Source: Rapana venosa
Lineage: Eukaryota > Mollusca > Gastropoda > Neogastropoda > Muricidae
Length of the DNA stretch: 64,000 nt
Assembly: GCA_028751875.1 (NCBI GenBank)
Contig: CM054140.1
Span: 30,055,517 to 30,119,516, forward strand
Direction of reading: 5' to 3'
The notes beneath the pieces were generated by a model. The model had not been told where the DNA came from. It did not search any database and worked only from the letters and a program-made list of their open reading frames with translations. The position numbers and the translations under genes are program-made. The first letter of the stretch is position 1. Each line of letters opens with the position of its first letter. Positions 11,712-23,093 of this stretch are shown here, piece by piece.

Positions 11712-12070
11712 GGGATCCAATCCAATCCTATTGTTTATAGCCCAGCCAACCACAGAGGCCATAACAGGACTAGCATCTCATCAGAATTTAAATCTCAGAT
11801 TAAACCTATGCAACTGTATATATATTAAATTAAGCGCTTTGATTTGTCTTTGCAAGATATTGCACTATACAAATTACATTTTTTATTATTGTTATTGTTA
11901 TTATTATTATTATTATTAAAATAAGACTTAAAACCAACTCTTCTGGCGTTTCTCAAGACAACACCTTAAGCCAACCACAAAGGCCTTGGGAATTCACCAA
12001 GTTGTGAGAGAACCACATGGAATAAAACATGGAATAAAACCAATACCTGATTCCTCAAAACCAACATTCA
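11712..12070 (+). mobile_element. Family C copy split by a LINE-type 3' tail
   Basis: C begins ATCCAATCCTATTGTTTATA at 11716 and resumes at about 11925. Between them, 11833-11917 reads AAGCGCTTTGATTTG.. ending in (TTA)n, typical of mollusc LINE/SINE 3' ends. Confidence 0.6.
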
Positions 12071-12450
12071 CAACAAGAATATTTTGCTTACAGAAACAGA
12101 AATATTGGTATTGCTTCAAGATTTTACCAACTTTCAATCTATGCTCATTATTTTATTCACATGCTGGTGGGGGATTCTGAACATGCAATGGGAGAGTGTG
12201 CTGAATGATGTGAAGGTGTGTGATGGTGTGTTGTAAAAGTGTGGGGCTGCGACATGAGCTGTAGAAAGACAGGTGTTGCCAAATGCCAGACAAATGTGAA
12301 ATGATGAAAGCCATGCTTTAGCAAAATTGCACAAGCTCTTACCATCACAGCCAAAGTCAAATCCAAAGCCTAAAGAACTCGTACCACAGTTTATACAGCC
12401 TTCAAATTGAGAGCACTTTCAGATTTAACAAGGAATGTTTATGCGTACGC
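12071..12450. other. No gene seen
   Basis: Unique-looking sequence ending in a short GCGCGC motif. No repeat family recognised. Confidence 0.4.
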
Positions 12451-12454
12451 GCGC

Positions 12455-12570
12455 GCACTCCAATCCAATCTTATTAATAACCCCGCCGAAAACAGAGTCC
12501 ATATCAGAGCTGTCACCATGTCTATTTTTTAAGTCTCAAAACTATGTAACTATTTACTACGAGATTTAAA
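12455..12570 (+). mobile_element. Family C copy, 5' part
   Basis: CAATCTTATTAATAACCCCG and CATATCAGAGCTGTCACC match the other C copies, diverged. Confidence 0.7.
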
Positions 12571-12571
12571 G

Positions 12572-12624
<53 letters not shown>

Positions 12625-12795
12625 ATGCATGCATGTGTATGTGTGCATGTGTGTGTACCTGTATGTTTGTGTGTGTGTGTATACATTGTGTACATGTGTG
12701 TATATATATGTGTGGCGTTAGTGTGTGTGGTGTTAGTGTATGTGTGTGGGTGAGTGTTTGTGTGTAAGTTGTGTGTGTATGTGTGTGTGCTGTTT
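12571..12795. repeat. (GT)n array
   Basis: A near-pure GT array of ~50 bases followed by degenerate GTAT/GCAT variants. Confidence 0.96.
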
Positions 12796-12799
12796 GATC

Positions 12800-13135
12800 C
12801 AAATCAACCCTTGTATACACCCCTGCCAACAACAGATGCCACATCAGAGCTGTCACCTCATAAAACATTCAAACTCAGATTAAAACTATGCACATTAAAC
12901 CAGATTTAAAATCAACTCTTCTGTCACTCATCATATCAATGCTCTAGCCAACCACATGGGTCAACACAGGACGGTTACTGTGTTGTACAAGAATCACTAA
13001 CACATAGACAAAACCAACACCCAAATCATTCAAAATCAACCTTGCTCATAGTAGGTAGGATGTTGCCTTGAGAAATCGTTACAGTAAAAGAGGGATTTCT
13101 AACAAGTGATTTTTGCCGATAAGATCTTAATGCCT
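12800..13135 (+). mobile_element. Family C copy, long form
   Basis: Extends beyond other copies through CTTGCTCATAGTAGGTAG and AGTAAAAGAGGGATTTCTAA, matching 18600-18690. The family is therefore at least ~340 bases. Confidence 0.75.
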
Positions 13136-13139
13136 GACT

Positions 13140-14600
13140 GAGTATGAATTGCATGCAACTTTAGTGGACAACACAGTCCATGACATTGCAAGCCTATGTA
13201 GTCTAGATTTTGACTTGGAATGCCTTTGTGATGGTATTTTGAATAATTTGTGTTGATTTTCATTACTGGAATTGAAAGAGTGATATTTGCAGATTGACAT
13301 TTTATTTGTGTGCAATTGAATTCTGTCTTTTATTTTGGATTAAATTGTGTGTAGATGCAATATAAATGTTTGGAAGACTTATTCTGACATTGGCTTATGT
13401 TGTCCGAATTAGAGCATGACAGGTGACAAGGATTTTTAATATTTCAACTACAAGGGGGTGACATAGATAGTGGAGATGTGGGGTTTGGTAGACTAGATTA
13501 GGTTCTTGGTGAGACTGTGTCAGTTTAGGATTTTCTGTATGTCTGTTATATTTGTTTATTTAATTGTATTCTGTGATGAATGTGCTGCCTTTGCGATGAA
13601 GAAAACAAATTGGATTCCTAAGCCTTGATTAGATGTATTGGAGAGGTACATATTGGTCAAGTGGACCAAGTTTTGACTTCTAGATTCTTCTGCAGTAGTC
13701 CTGGTTGTAGACAGCTGTAGTAGATGGAGTTGTTTTTTCTGTCGCGATGGGTCAGGTTCAGGTTGCCTTAAGGATTTCAGCACAGGTTGGGATAGGATGT
13801 TCATTCTCAATGAGAACCTTAGCAGACATTCAGGTTGTTTGGATCGTGAGGTCATGAGAAGGAATACTTCGGCTAGTTCCAATTTACACCACCTCCATTG
13901 CGGGACCCTATACCTCCCTCATGTGAAGACAATAGTTCAGATTAATTAGAGAGATTGGACTCTGAATGAAAAAGGAAGTAGGCTTAGCCACTTACTGAAA
14001 TTCTTACAAGATAATATACTCTCGTTTACTGTATGATTTTGAGATTTAAAACTTAATAGTTTAAATCTTGTGCAGGGGGATTTGTCATTGATTATGATGA
14101 GTTGGTGTGTTGTTATGGATAAAAAAAGATTCAAGTTGTTTCTGTGGCAGGTCAATGTCAGGTGGGAAGGGCCGATCCTTGGTATATTTGTTTTTAAAGC
14201 TTGAAGTTTTGTCACACGAGTCTGTGCTATTAAAGGTTTATCTTAACTTTCTCTTACACTGTTGATTTCATTATAGTTGATGTGCTTTAAGACGTTAATT
14301 TTTTGTCACTGCCACCGGTGAAATTTTTTATGCAGCTGTTTGGAGAGTTATACTCAGAGCAGAAAAGTTTTTTTTAAGCAGAGATTTTTGTTCAGTTTTG
14401 ATCACAGTTCTACAGTAAGGTGTGCCATAGTAAGGAGAGTTGCAGTAGTGCAATCTCTGCTGTAATAGTGTCAGTTTACCAGACTTGTTGCCTGCTCGTG
14501 ACTTTGTACACATATTCAGGTGATGCCCAGTTCTCTGTTTTCTGTGTTGTTTTTTTATCATTTCCAATGTGACAACTCTTTGCAGGTAGGAGTTGATACA
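13140..14600 (-). mobile_element. Probable LINE 5' ORF / endonuclease-start relic
   Basis: Minus-strand pieces LGIQFVFFIAKAAHSSQNTI and FKLLSFKSQNHTVNESIL resemble the N-terminal FNAQSVRNKT strand of jockey/CR1 endonucleases. They are preceded by Arg/Lys/Pro-rich sequence as in ORF2 leaders. Two such starts lie in tandem, both decayed. Confidence 0.45.
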
Positions 14601-14985
14601 TGCGGTTCATTTTTGTGGCTGTCTCAAGTGATGACAAGATCGTTTTATATATGATATTGTTGTTTACTTTTGGGGGAGAGCTGACAGCTAGGAGTGCTGT
14701 AGTGACTTTCTTTTGTGTTGTTCAGATTAAAACTGGTGGTGTGGAAAGGTTTTCTTTTTGTAGTTCACCCCATTAGGGGATGACAAATTATGAATGATTT
14801 TGAAATACATCTATAGTCATCTTGTTTGAATAAATTTCATGTTTCCTCTTTGTGCTGTGATTGCACATATTATTTCTCTGTATGAAAGAAAGTTATCTTG
14901 AAACTGGACAAGAAGTCCCACTAATTACCCAACTCTACCCCAGATGACACACTGCATCTAAGCTGTGAATATTACCCCCATTATT
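14601..14985. other. No gene seen
   Basis: No repeat recognised apart from the TTTCATGTTTCCTCTTTGTG segment at about 14830-14910. That segment resembles 4430-4530, where a similar TTCCTCTTTGTGATGTGACTG leads toward a C copy. Confidence 0.4.
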
Positions 14986-14989
14986 CCTA

Positions 14990-15235
14990 AACCAATCTTC
15001 TTGTTTATAGCCCCACTAACCACATAGGCCATATCAGGGCTAACATCTTGTAAAATTTAAAATCGCAGATTAAGACAGTGCAATTATAAACAGATTAAAT
15101 CAAGTTTAAAACCAACTCTACTGTCACTCCTTATATCAACACCCTGGCCAACCGTAACAGGGACAAACCACATTTATGATATAAAAATGAGATAAAACCA
15201 AAGTGAGAATCCCTAAAACAACCTTGCTTTCAGTT
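14990..15235 (+). mobile_element. Family C copy directly before element A, copy 2
   Basis: C 5' and 3' halves are both present (TTTATAGCCCCACTAACCAC; AAAATGAGATAAAACCAAAG), then the sequence runs into A. Confidence 0.72.
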
Positions 15236-17480
15236 TGTTTGTTTTTTGTTGCTTTTCTTTTCTTGCAGGGGTGGGGTTGTTGTTCTTAGTACTTGTTTTT
15301 CGTTGTTCTTACTATTATTCCTAAACAACGAGCCTTCAACCTGCACAGCAACAATCAATTCATAGTGGAACTACACGAAGCCAAACTGGCCAATCTTTGC
15401 CCATCAGAATTAAAAGGTAAAGCACTTCAGTAAGTGTATATACTTAAAGACTGCCTGCGAAACCACACAGGTAGAAGCCAGGCAAAACTGAGCTCTACCA
15501 GAGTACTGAGCTTCAAGAACTGCACGATGGCTAGTGGAAAAAAAAACTCAGATCAGATCATAGGTTAAGTTAATCCATCACAACAAAACAGCATTATTAA
15601 GCCCAGCAACCCAAGCAACAAGAAGAAGCCACAGAGACAAAGTTTTCACTAAGCTATAAAGCAGATGGCCTAAAAGAAAAAAAACTGCAGACTCACCAAA
15701 TGGTACTGATAAAAATCAGCTCCACAACAAAAGACACCCTGGAAGAATATGTCCCTCCAGTGACTGAAAGGAGCCAACAGACAGGTTTGCAGACAACACT
15801 TAATAGCATCAGTGCCAGTCTGTCAACAGCTTATGTCCACAATAAATGACACAGGTCAGCCTGTATCAACCTCCCCATTCAGCAGCTGATTCAGCCCAGC
15901 ATTCCATTAACACCAAAACCAAAGGTACTCATTTCATAGCTCAGCTAGTCATCTGTATGAGTGAAAAACCTGGTCCTGTGCAGAAATCTTTCATGAGGGA
16001 GCACAAACAGTACAGGACATCACACTTGGAGAGCTTGACACTGTAAACACTACACATGTCAAAGCCATGACACTGAAGACACAGCTCCACTCAACCTCCT
16101 GTATGATCAACATGACAACTCCAGCCACCAAGTCAGATCATCTGTGAAATGTCGGACACAAGAGGGTGGTACCAGGACCGGTCAAGGCAACATCCCAGGG
16201 ACAGCACCAAAGAATCTCTCAATAGCTCTGAAGTTGACCCCACACAATCTGAAAAACATGCGTCCATGTTCCCAGATCCCTCAGTGATCAAGTCAGCCAC
16301 AGCACTGGAGACACGCTTTGACGCCTTCCTGGAACATCCCCTCTGACACCCCCCACCTTGTATCCTCATCCCACAGATGACCAGCGTCGTCAGCCAGAGC
16401 CATCATGTGAACCACACAGGGGGTCCAGGGGAACTGTGCTCCTGCATCACAACGTCAACACCTGCAGTGTCCACAATGACAAACACTCACAAGCAGCACC
16501 ATGTCCTATCCTGCTGATGCCACCTCGCAGATTTCACAGTAAAGACCTGCCCAGGATGACTGATGTAAATACTGCACCAGGCCTAGGTCCTACACAGAAG
16601 CTCAACATCACAACACCCTGCACCTTGTCAGCCATCAAATGTGGCACTGTACAAGAACATGAAGCCAGTCAGCCAGTGCCTAACCAATACCCACTCTACA
16701 CATGATCTTCATGCCAAGTAACCCATCACCCAGGTTGACACCAAAGCTACTGACCACCTTCAGCCATGTCCTAGAGATTGACACGATCTGATAAGGTACT
16801 AAACAATTGCAGTCAAATTTCCAGACTGATAAACTGCTCCCCCAAATGCTATTTTTCCTTCCAGGTACATATGTGTAGATTATCAAAGTCTGTGGTTTTT
16901 GATGTTCCTTGTAACTGAAATAAATTGTGAACATTTACCTTCAAAATATCTAACACCATGTCCAAAAATGTTCCACTGAAACACATGCAGACAACTTGAT
17001 TCACAGTTTATTTCTCAAAAATCACTCCATTTTCTCTGGCACCCATCTTTGTTATTTCCATATCACCTCAGAGCCAGATGTACAGACTATAAATGGATAG
17101 TCCTCTACCTCTGAAGCCTACAGCATGGGAGTACATCAAGGATCTGTACAAGGCCCTACACTTGCACCTATTACTCAACCCATTTTTTAAAACTTGCATC
17201 ATCACAGAATGTCACACTGCAGTTTTTTTCTGATAATGATCAGCTGATGTTTTAGTGAAATTTCTCTGCTTCCTCTCTCAATGCAGACCACCAATCTTGT
17301 ACACCAGATATCAAAGTATAAAAACAAACTGCAGCTGAACGAAGACAAAAATAATATAAATGCTCCTTTCTATACCCGAGAATTGTTGCGAGTCTGAAGC
17401 CCTTAATGAAACCATTTCTCTTGATGGATACAAGGTTAAATTTGACAGTACAGTGCATAACTTCATAACGTAGGGTGCTC
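15236..17480 (+). mobile_element. Degenerate element A, copy 2, with RT remnant
   Basis: The most complete copy. 15340-16930 matches copy 1. 17050-17200 reads decayed GVHQGSVQGP..LAPI, the PQGSVLGP box of RT. 17215-17470 gives FFSDN and ESEALNETISLDGYKV. The RT order is correct but riddled with stops, so it is a dead LINE-like element. Confidence 0.7.
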
Positions 17481-17514
17481 ATTATTATCTCACTGAGGAG
17501 GCTACCACAACTCT

Positions 17515-17735
17515 AAACTGGTCAACACTCGTTCTCTGTTAAGATACTGTCTACGTGGAATAAGCTTTCTTTCAATGTTTGGCACTCAATTTCCTTCTTT
17601 CAAAACATCTTGCAGGACTGCATTTTTCACTCTCTTGTAACCTTGGGCTCAAGACTCCTCTTCTTCTGAATATGTCTATTGCCCTGTCCTTTCTCTTTGT
17701 GTATGCTTTTCTCTTATTACATGCAACATTTCTCT
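17515..17735 (+). mobile_element. LINE RT C-terminal end (D), copy 2
   Basis: CTACGTGGAATAAGCTTTCT and GTTTGGCACTCAATTTCC correspond to the TWN.LPF..RHS.SF.. motif that ends CR1-like RTs. Matches 80-255 and 18750-18960. It continues element A of copy 2. Confidence 0.72.
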
Positions 17736-17815
17736 GTGTGTGGGGTGGCGGGTGGGGGCGCGCGTGTGTGTGCACGTGTTTGTGTGTGTGTGTGGGGGGG
17801 GGGGGGGAGGAGGTT
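17736..17815. repeat. GT-rich array with poly-G
   Basis: GTGTGTGCACGTG.. followed by a 16-base G run, lying between D and C. Confidence 0.9.
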
Positions 17816-17950
17816 GGTGTCCAATCCATCCCAATGATCTTGTTTATAGCCCTGCCAACAACAGATGCTACACCAGGGCTGTCGCCTTGTCAGTTTTTAA
17901 AAATCCAGATTATCTACTATATACACATTAACACAAGATTTCAAATCAAA
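17816..17950 (+). mobile_element. Family C copy, 5' part, at the 3' end of element A
   Basis: CTTGTTTATAGCCCTGCCAA and ACACCAGGGCTGTCGCC. With the copy at 14990 it brackets the A-D unit in direct orientation. Confidence 0.75.
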
Positions 17951-17951
17951 C

Positions 17952-18295
17952 TCTCCCCCGTGGGGATGCCAGGGGCCTATCAGCATAAAAAGCATCCCCA
18001 CATTCTGGAAATTGTGCTTGAAATTTCCTCTTTTCTATTAATCCCTTTGTTTCTACCTTGTTCCTTTTCTTTCTGTCACCTTCTTCTCGTCTATTTTTGC
18101 CTTCTTGGTCCATTCTCCTGCCTTTTTTCCAGAAAGAACTTAAAAGGTAACAATTCTCTCTTGTGCTGAAGTCGGAAGCACTGGGCCCGACTTGTCAGGC
18201 GCTTAACGGTAGCCCGATGCATTTTTCGCTCATGACAGACAATAGCTGCTGTCTGAGCATTCAACGAGCAAGAAGAAAACTCTTCTGTCATTGTT
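17952..18295 (+). mobile_element. Repeat family E, copy 1
   Basis: Starts GGGATGCCAGGGGCCTATCA and includes CTTGTTCCTTTTCTTTCTGT, CCCGACTTGTCAGGCGCTTA and CATGACAGACAATAGCTGCT. Matches 49460-49795 in the same direction and 22080-22270 and 22775-23065 in reverse. No coding capacity and class unknown. Confidence 0.75.
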
Positions 18296-18352
18296 AGTAT
18301 GTATGTAAGTGTATGTATACATGTGCACATTAGTATGTGTGTGTTGTCTGAT
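18296..18352. repeat. Short GT/ATGT array
   Basis: TGTATGTAAGTGTATGTATA-type repeat just before a C copy. Confidence 0.75.
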
Positions 18353-18700
18353 CCAATCCAATCATACTGTTTACAGCCCTGCCAACAACAGAGGCCACAG
18401 CACGGCCGTCATCTCGTAAAAATTGTAATCTCGGATTAAAACTATGCAATCATATACTCATTAACACACAAGATTTAAAACCAACTCTTCTGTCATTCTT
18501 TGCATCAACACCCTGACCAACCTTACCCAGGATGGTCACTGTGTTGTGAGGGAACCACTAACACATAAAAATGAGACAACACGATACCCGAATCCTCAAA
18601 ACCCACCTTGCTCATAGTAGGTAGAATGTTGCCTCACTAAATTGTTAGAGTAAAAGAAGGAATTTTAACAAGTGTTTCATGCTAAGATCTGAATGCTGTT
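18353..18700 (+). mobile_element. Family C copy, long form (last one)
   Basis: Full C from CCAATCATACTGTTTACAGC through CTTGCTCATAGTAGGTAG to GAATTTTAACAAGTG. No further C copy is seen to the right of this. Confidence 0.78.
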
Positions 18701-18722
18701 TCTTGGGATTCTTTATTTTTAT

Positions 18723-19100
18723 GTCAGAACTGGTCAACATTTGTTTTTTGGTTCAGGTACCATCTACCTGGAATGAGCTTTCTTTCAATGTTTGGCACTC
18801 AGTTTTCTTCTTTTAGAACATCTTGCAAGACTGCCTTTTTTCACTCTCCTGTAATTTTTTAAAACTTATTTTGACTCTAAATTTCTCTTCTGAATGAGTC
18901 CGTTTTCCCTGTCCTTTCTCTTTGTGTATGCTTTCCTGTGATTACATGCAACATTGCTCTTTGTGTGTTGTGTTTATGTGTGTGCATATGTGGAGAAAGC
19001 GGAAGGTTGCATGGCGTGTATGTGGTGCAAGTCTGCTCAATGTTTGACGTATTGTAAGGGCTTCAGACTTTAAGCACCAATAAATGTGCATTATTATTAT
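18723..19100 (+). mobile_element. LINE RT C-terminal end (D) with 3' tail
   Basis: CTACCTGGAATGAGCTTTCT then GTTTGGCACTCAG, followed by a 3' UTR ending TTGTAAGGGCTTCAGACTTT..AATAAATGTGCATTATTATT, the usual LINE terminal form in molluscs. Confidence 0.72.
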
Positions 19101-19740
19101 GTCACTGCTCTTACACACTGGATTTTTAAGGATGTTCAGACCAACTCTGATCTGAATCCATTTCTGAATCACTCTGGTTTCATTTTACTTTTTAAGAAAA
19201 ATCTGGATACTTTCTACTATATCCCCATGCATTAAAAATAATTGTACCTCTAATGGTCAGTCAAATTTTAATACATTTCTAATCACGCTTTTTTGTTGCA
19301 AAGTAGTTTCACTGAAATCCCTTTTTAGTTTTATTTCAGAAAGTCTACCTCTAAAATATTTAATATGGCCTAATCAATGCAGTTTCATTTGAAATCACAC
19401 TTGTTCAAAAGCGTAAATAGCAACAACAACACACAAAAAAGTAAAACAGATTATCATCATTAGTCCCATGACCCAGATGGTTATGTTAGAAGGGGGGGGG
19501 GGGGGGGCAACGAGAGAAACATTGGTCAACGTGTTTTCGCCAGGCTGGTCTGTCTTCAGCTTTTTGCAGTAATACATTCATGTCAATGCCTGTCTAATTT
19601 TTGATGTTCTTCATCTGTCTGCCTCTGCCTCCCTAAAATTTTTTTTTTTTTTAAATCCCCAATAAGGGCAGGGATTCGATGTATAAAAAGCACATGACAG
19701 CTTATTCCCTGTCCTCAAAATTAAAGCATTTTGCTTTGCG
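19101..19740. other. No gene seen; G-run 19493-19507
   Basis: AT-rich sequence with one 15-base G run. A small piece at 19680-19720 resembles the reversed end of SINE F (TGTATAAAAAGCACATGA). Confidence 0.45.
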
Positions 19741-19744
19741 TTGC

Positions 19745-20212
19745 CTTGCCTTGCCCCCTGAATAACCGTTGTAATACTGGCATCAATACTATCAAAAACA
19801 AATGGGAAGGAAGAAAGCAAAGGAATAATTTTAACTTCAATAAACTTTTTTTTTCCTTTTTAGATGTTACTTGACTGCCAAACAGCTAATGGCTCTGGAA
19901 TCTTGGGTGTCAAATCTTGTTTCAGGGCTTTCCTGATTCTGCAAGTGCTGTACCTGGTCATTCCATTTTCGTGCACAAGTGTAAAAACAATATGTAGCCT
20001 TTTTTCTTTCATATGTATGTATGTATATATGTGTGTATGTGTATGTGCAAGTTCTGTACATTGTAAGTGTGTATGTGCATGTACATACAGAGAGGTGTGT
20101 GTGCACACGTGTGTGTGAGTGTAGTCTGTGTGCATGTAGGTATGTGTGTAGAGTGTGTGTGTGTGTGTGTGTGTAGTGTGTGGTGTGCACACGTGTGTGA
20201 GTGATGTGTGTT

Positions 20213-20265
<53 letters not shown>

Positions 20266-20600
20266 TGTGTATGTGTGTGGGTGGATGTGTTTGTGAGTGT
20301 ACATGTTACCTTGGTATTCAATGGTAAGCAATCCCAGCACTGCTGTCATCAGTTCCAGCTGACATTGTGGTGACATCATTCTTCATCAGTGCTGCCCCGT
20401 CCAACGTCCTACTGATGCATGACAACATGTCCATCAAAAAATAAACAATCAGAATTTCCACAGAGAGAAGATACTTCCATCATTAAAAAAAAAATTATTT
20501 CAAAATGCCAGCCTGTAGGGAGGAATAGCCCAGTGGATAAGAGCCTTGAGCTAGCGATCTGACAGTGCGGGTTTGAGCCACCACTGAATTGTCCATTCAG
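19745..20600 (+). mobile_element. Repeat B, copy 2, ending in a tRNA-like segment
   Basis: Same order as copy 1: TACTGGCATCAATACTA, pyrimidine tract, TGCCAAACAGCTAATGGCTC, GT array, TCAGTTCCAGCTGACATTGT. A clearer tRNA-like end at 20518-20585 has TAGCCCAGTGGATAAGAGCC and GGGTTTGAGCC. Confidence 0.78.
20020..20300. repeat. (GT)n array inside repeat B
   Basis: GT array with a ~45-base pure stretch near 20215-20262. Confidence 0.96.
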
Positions 20601-20824
20601 GCGGATTTTTCGCCACGAACATCAGTGCCCACTCAAATCCCATGGAAGTATTTCAAATAAGATCATAAACCGAGTCCTAGAGTGTAAATGCATGCAATGC
20701 AGAACATCTTGTGCCCTTGTTAAAACACATTCTTCTTTTTAGAATAGTAGGCTACTGCATGCCAATAAGAGTGGATGACAAAATCTCCTAAAAACCATGC
20801 ACACTGGTGATGTATTAACTTACA

Positions 20825-20925
20825 TATCATTCTCAAAGTCAGAATGTGGCTACTTTAATGGTAGGCAAACAGTTGCAAAATCTCCCCATAGGTAAACCTT
20901 GGGGCTCTTGCATCCCCAAAATAAA
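20825..20925 (-). mobile_element. SINE family G terminal fragment
   Basis: AGAATGTGGCTACTTTAATG..AAATCTCCCC..AACCTTGGGGCTC matches the end of the G copies at 47830-47925 and 58640-58735. Confidence 0.55.
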
Positions 20926-21226
20926 ATAATAATCTTACCTTACTGTGGTGAGCTTTAGGCTCCAGATCCCCGTCATCCACTCTCCAAAGCATGGGAATCA
21001 GCTGTCCCAGAAGACATTCAGGACATCCACTTTATCCACAATACAGGCCTCCCTGACCTATCCTAATCTGGATGTCTTTATGACCCACATTTAGCCATGA
21101 AGTGGAACATGATTCACTACACTCATTGCCAACCTACTCTCTGCAATTATCTCAACTGCTTCCCCAGGCTAAGGATTTAAAAAGATAATTAGGTTTTTGA
21201 AATACAACCTCAAGAGATCACTCTGA

Positions 21227-21700
21227 CAAGCATCACCTCAGTGCCAAAACCTGGATCTGACAGAAGTAAAACCATAATCTTGCAGAAGTATTCTTTGAAA
21301 GTGCACACCTCAGTGCCAAAACCACAATCTGCCACGCATTCTTTAACACTGTAATAAGCATCACCTCTGCTAAAACCATAATCTGCCACGCGTTCTTTAA
21401 CACTATAGCAAGTAGCTTATCATGTGATCTTATCACTTTGTAGTTGCACGATGGAAAAACTGAACATCTTATCTTTTACAAAAGTAGCCTTCCACCTAAT
21501 TGCCAAAACCAGGACCCAACAAAAAGTATCACACTGTAATAAGCATCACCTCAATGCCAAAACCAGATTCTACCACCCATTCTTTTAACACTGTAACAAG
21601 TAGCCAGCTGATCACTTCATTGCCAAAACTAGGACTTGACAAAAACTATTCTTTGACACTGCAATGTCTTTATGCAAATATAAAAAATAATCCTTACTCT
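21227..21700 (+). repeat. Degenerate tandem repeat, ~55-80 bp units
   Basis: At least six units contain AGCATCACCTC.(GT)GCCAAAACC followed by ATCTGCCACGC(A/G)TTCTTTAA or close variants. Length varies between units through indels. Confidence 0.85.
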
Positions 21701-21836
21701 GTAACTAGTTTCCTTAAAGCATCAGACTTTGACTCCAACTCTTAAATATGCCATCATCCGAAACATCTCTTGTAAACTGGCCTCAGGGAAAATTCATTTT
21801 AAAAAAACAACTGATCTCAGGATGTACCTCATCCTA

Positions 21837-21861
21837 CCCCCCCCCCCCCCCCCCCCCCCCC
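21837..21861. repeat. Poly-C run of 25
   Basis: Uninterrupted C tract, the longest homopolymer in the window. Confidence 0.97.
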
Positions 21862-22079
21862 GGACTAAATTTAACCATACAACACACTAAAATTGGTGAC
21901 CTAAAAAACCCAGCTAGAAGGCATAATCTTGAAAGATACTGGTCAGCTTTTGACTTGATAGTTGTTGGAACACTGCACTGAAACTCTTCGAGCAGCATGT
22001 CAGTGAAGTTGATCGATCCTGGTGGAACCTATCCTTCCTTTATCTTCCTTTATATTCATGAACCAATTCAAACCAGCAT

Positions 22080-22320
22080 TCTTCTTCTTCGAATGCTTAG
22101 CAACTACTGTTGTCTGTCATATGAGCGAAAATGCGTTGCACTGCTGTTTAGTGCCTGACAAGTCAGGCCCAGCACATCTGACTTGAGCATGGGAGAGAAT
22201 TGTTATATTTATTTTAAGTCTTTCTAGGAAAAAGGCAGGAGAACAGACCAAGATGGCAGGAAGAAAAGGAACAAAGCAGAAACATTTATGCCAAAGACAC
22301 ACATGCTGTAGTACCACTTA
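22080..22320 (-). mobile_element. Repeat family E, copy 2 (reverse)
   Basis: Reverse match to 18100-18290 (GTTTAGTGCCTGACAAGTCA then GGCCCAGCACATCTGACTT). Confidence 0.75.
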
Positions 22321-22774
22321 ACCACCTACTTGGTTGAAAACCCTAGGTTTAATGTATTAGTAGTTATCTTCCAAGTTAACATCTGTTCAGTATTAGTGAT
22401 ATTAGATGAGGAACGTGCTAGGGAAGGGAGTTAAAAGGGAGGAGGAGAAGGGGATGTAAGGGTGCAAGAACAGAAGACTGAAAATGCGTAGTTGTTATTC
22501 ACTTGCATTCAAAACAAGGCCCCCAAAAAGTTGTATTCAACATGAGCAAATTTTTAACGCAACAAAAAATTAAACATGAAACAATAATTATGGAACTACA
22601 ACAAGTCGTATAGTCGTCTGTCCTACAAACATTCAGCAATGTCAAAGGTTAACTTTTAATTTATTAGTATGTTTTTAGTTTTCAAATTTTTCAAAGTGTT
22701 AGTGTAGCCAATTCTATACATACTTCGAAAAATCTTATATTAAATGAAGGTACAGAACAAAGCAAACTTAGAGC

Positions 22775-23065
22775 ATCTTCTTCTTCATCAAACACTAAGC
22801 AACTATTGTTGTCTAGCATATGAAAAAAATGTGCTGCACTGCCCTTAAGTGCCTGACAAGTCAGGCCCAGCACATCCAACTTCGACATGGGAGAAAATTA
22901 TCTTTCAAGTCTTTACTGAAAAAAGGCAAGAGAATGGACCAAAAAGGCAGAAAATAGACGAGACAGAAGTGACAGGAAGAAAAGGAACAAGGCAGAAACA
23001 AAGAGGATAGAAAAGAGAGAATTCCTGGCACAGAATTTCCAGATTGTGTGGATGCTATTTATACT
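22775..23065 (-). mobile_element. Repeat family E, copy 3 (reverse)
   Basis: AAGTGCCTGACAAGTCAGGC, CAAGAGAATGGACCAAAAAG and GACAGGAAGAAAAGGAACAA match the reverse of copies 1 and 4. Confidence 0.78.
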
Positions 23066-23093
23066 AGTAGACAGGCCCTTGGCATCTTGGGGA

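Noticed and set aside
15236..17950. LTR retrotransposon with C as LTRs
   Set aside because: The RT motifs are of CR1/L2-like non-LTR type, and C shows no TG..CA ends, primer site or polypurine tract that I can see. Left as an open observation.
17579..18169. 196-codon plus-strand ORF
   Set aside because: It crosses a LINE tail, GT/poly-G, family C and family E in one frame by chance. Not a protein.
19860..20379. Long His/Thr/Tyr and Cys/Val ORFs
   Set aside because: Translation of a (GT)n array inside repeat B.
20518..20585. tRNA gene
   Set aside because: It has A- and B-box-like motifs but no closing acceptor stem, and the same segment recurs attached to a repeat. It is a SINE-type relic. 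The same applies at 10530, 24640-24697, 31344, 47575, 49888 and 60975.
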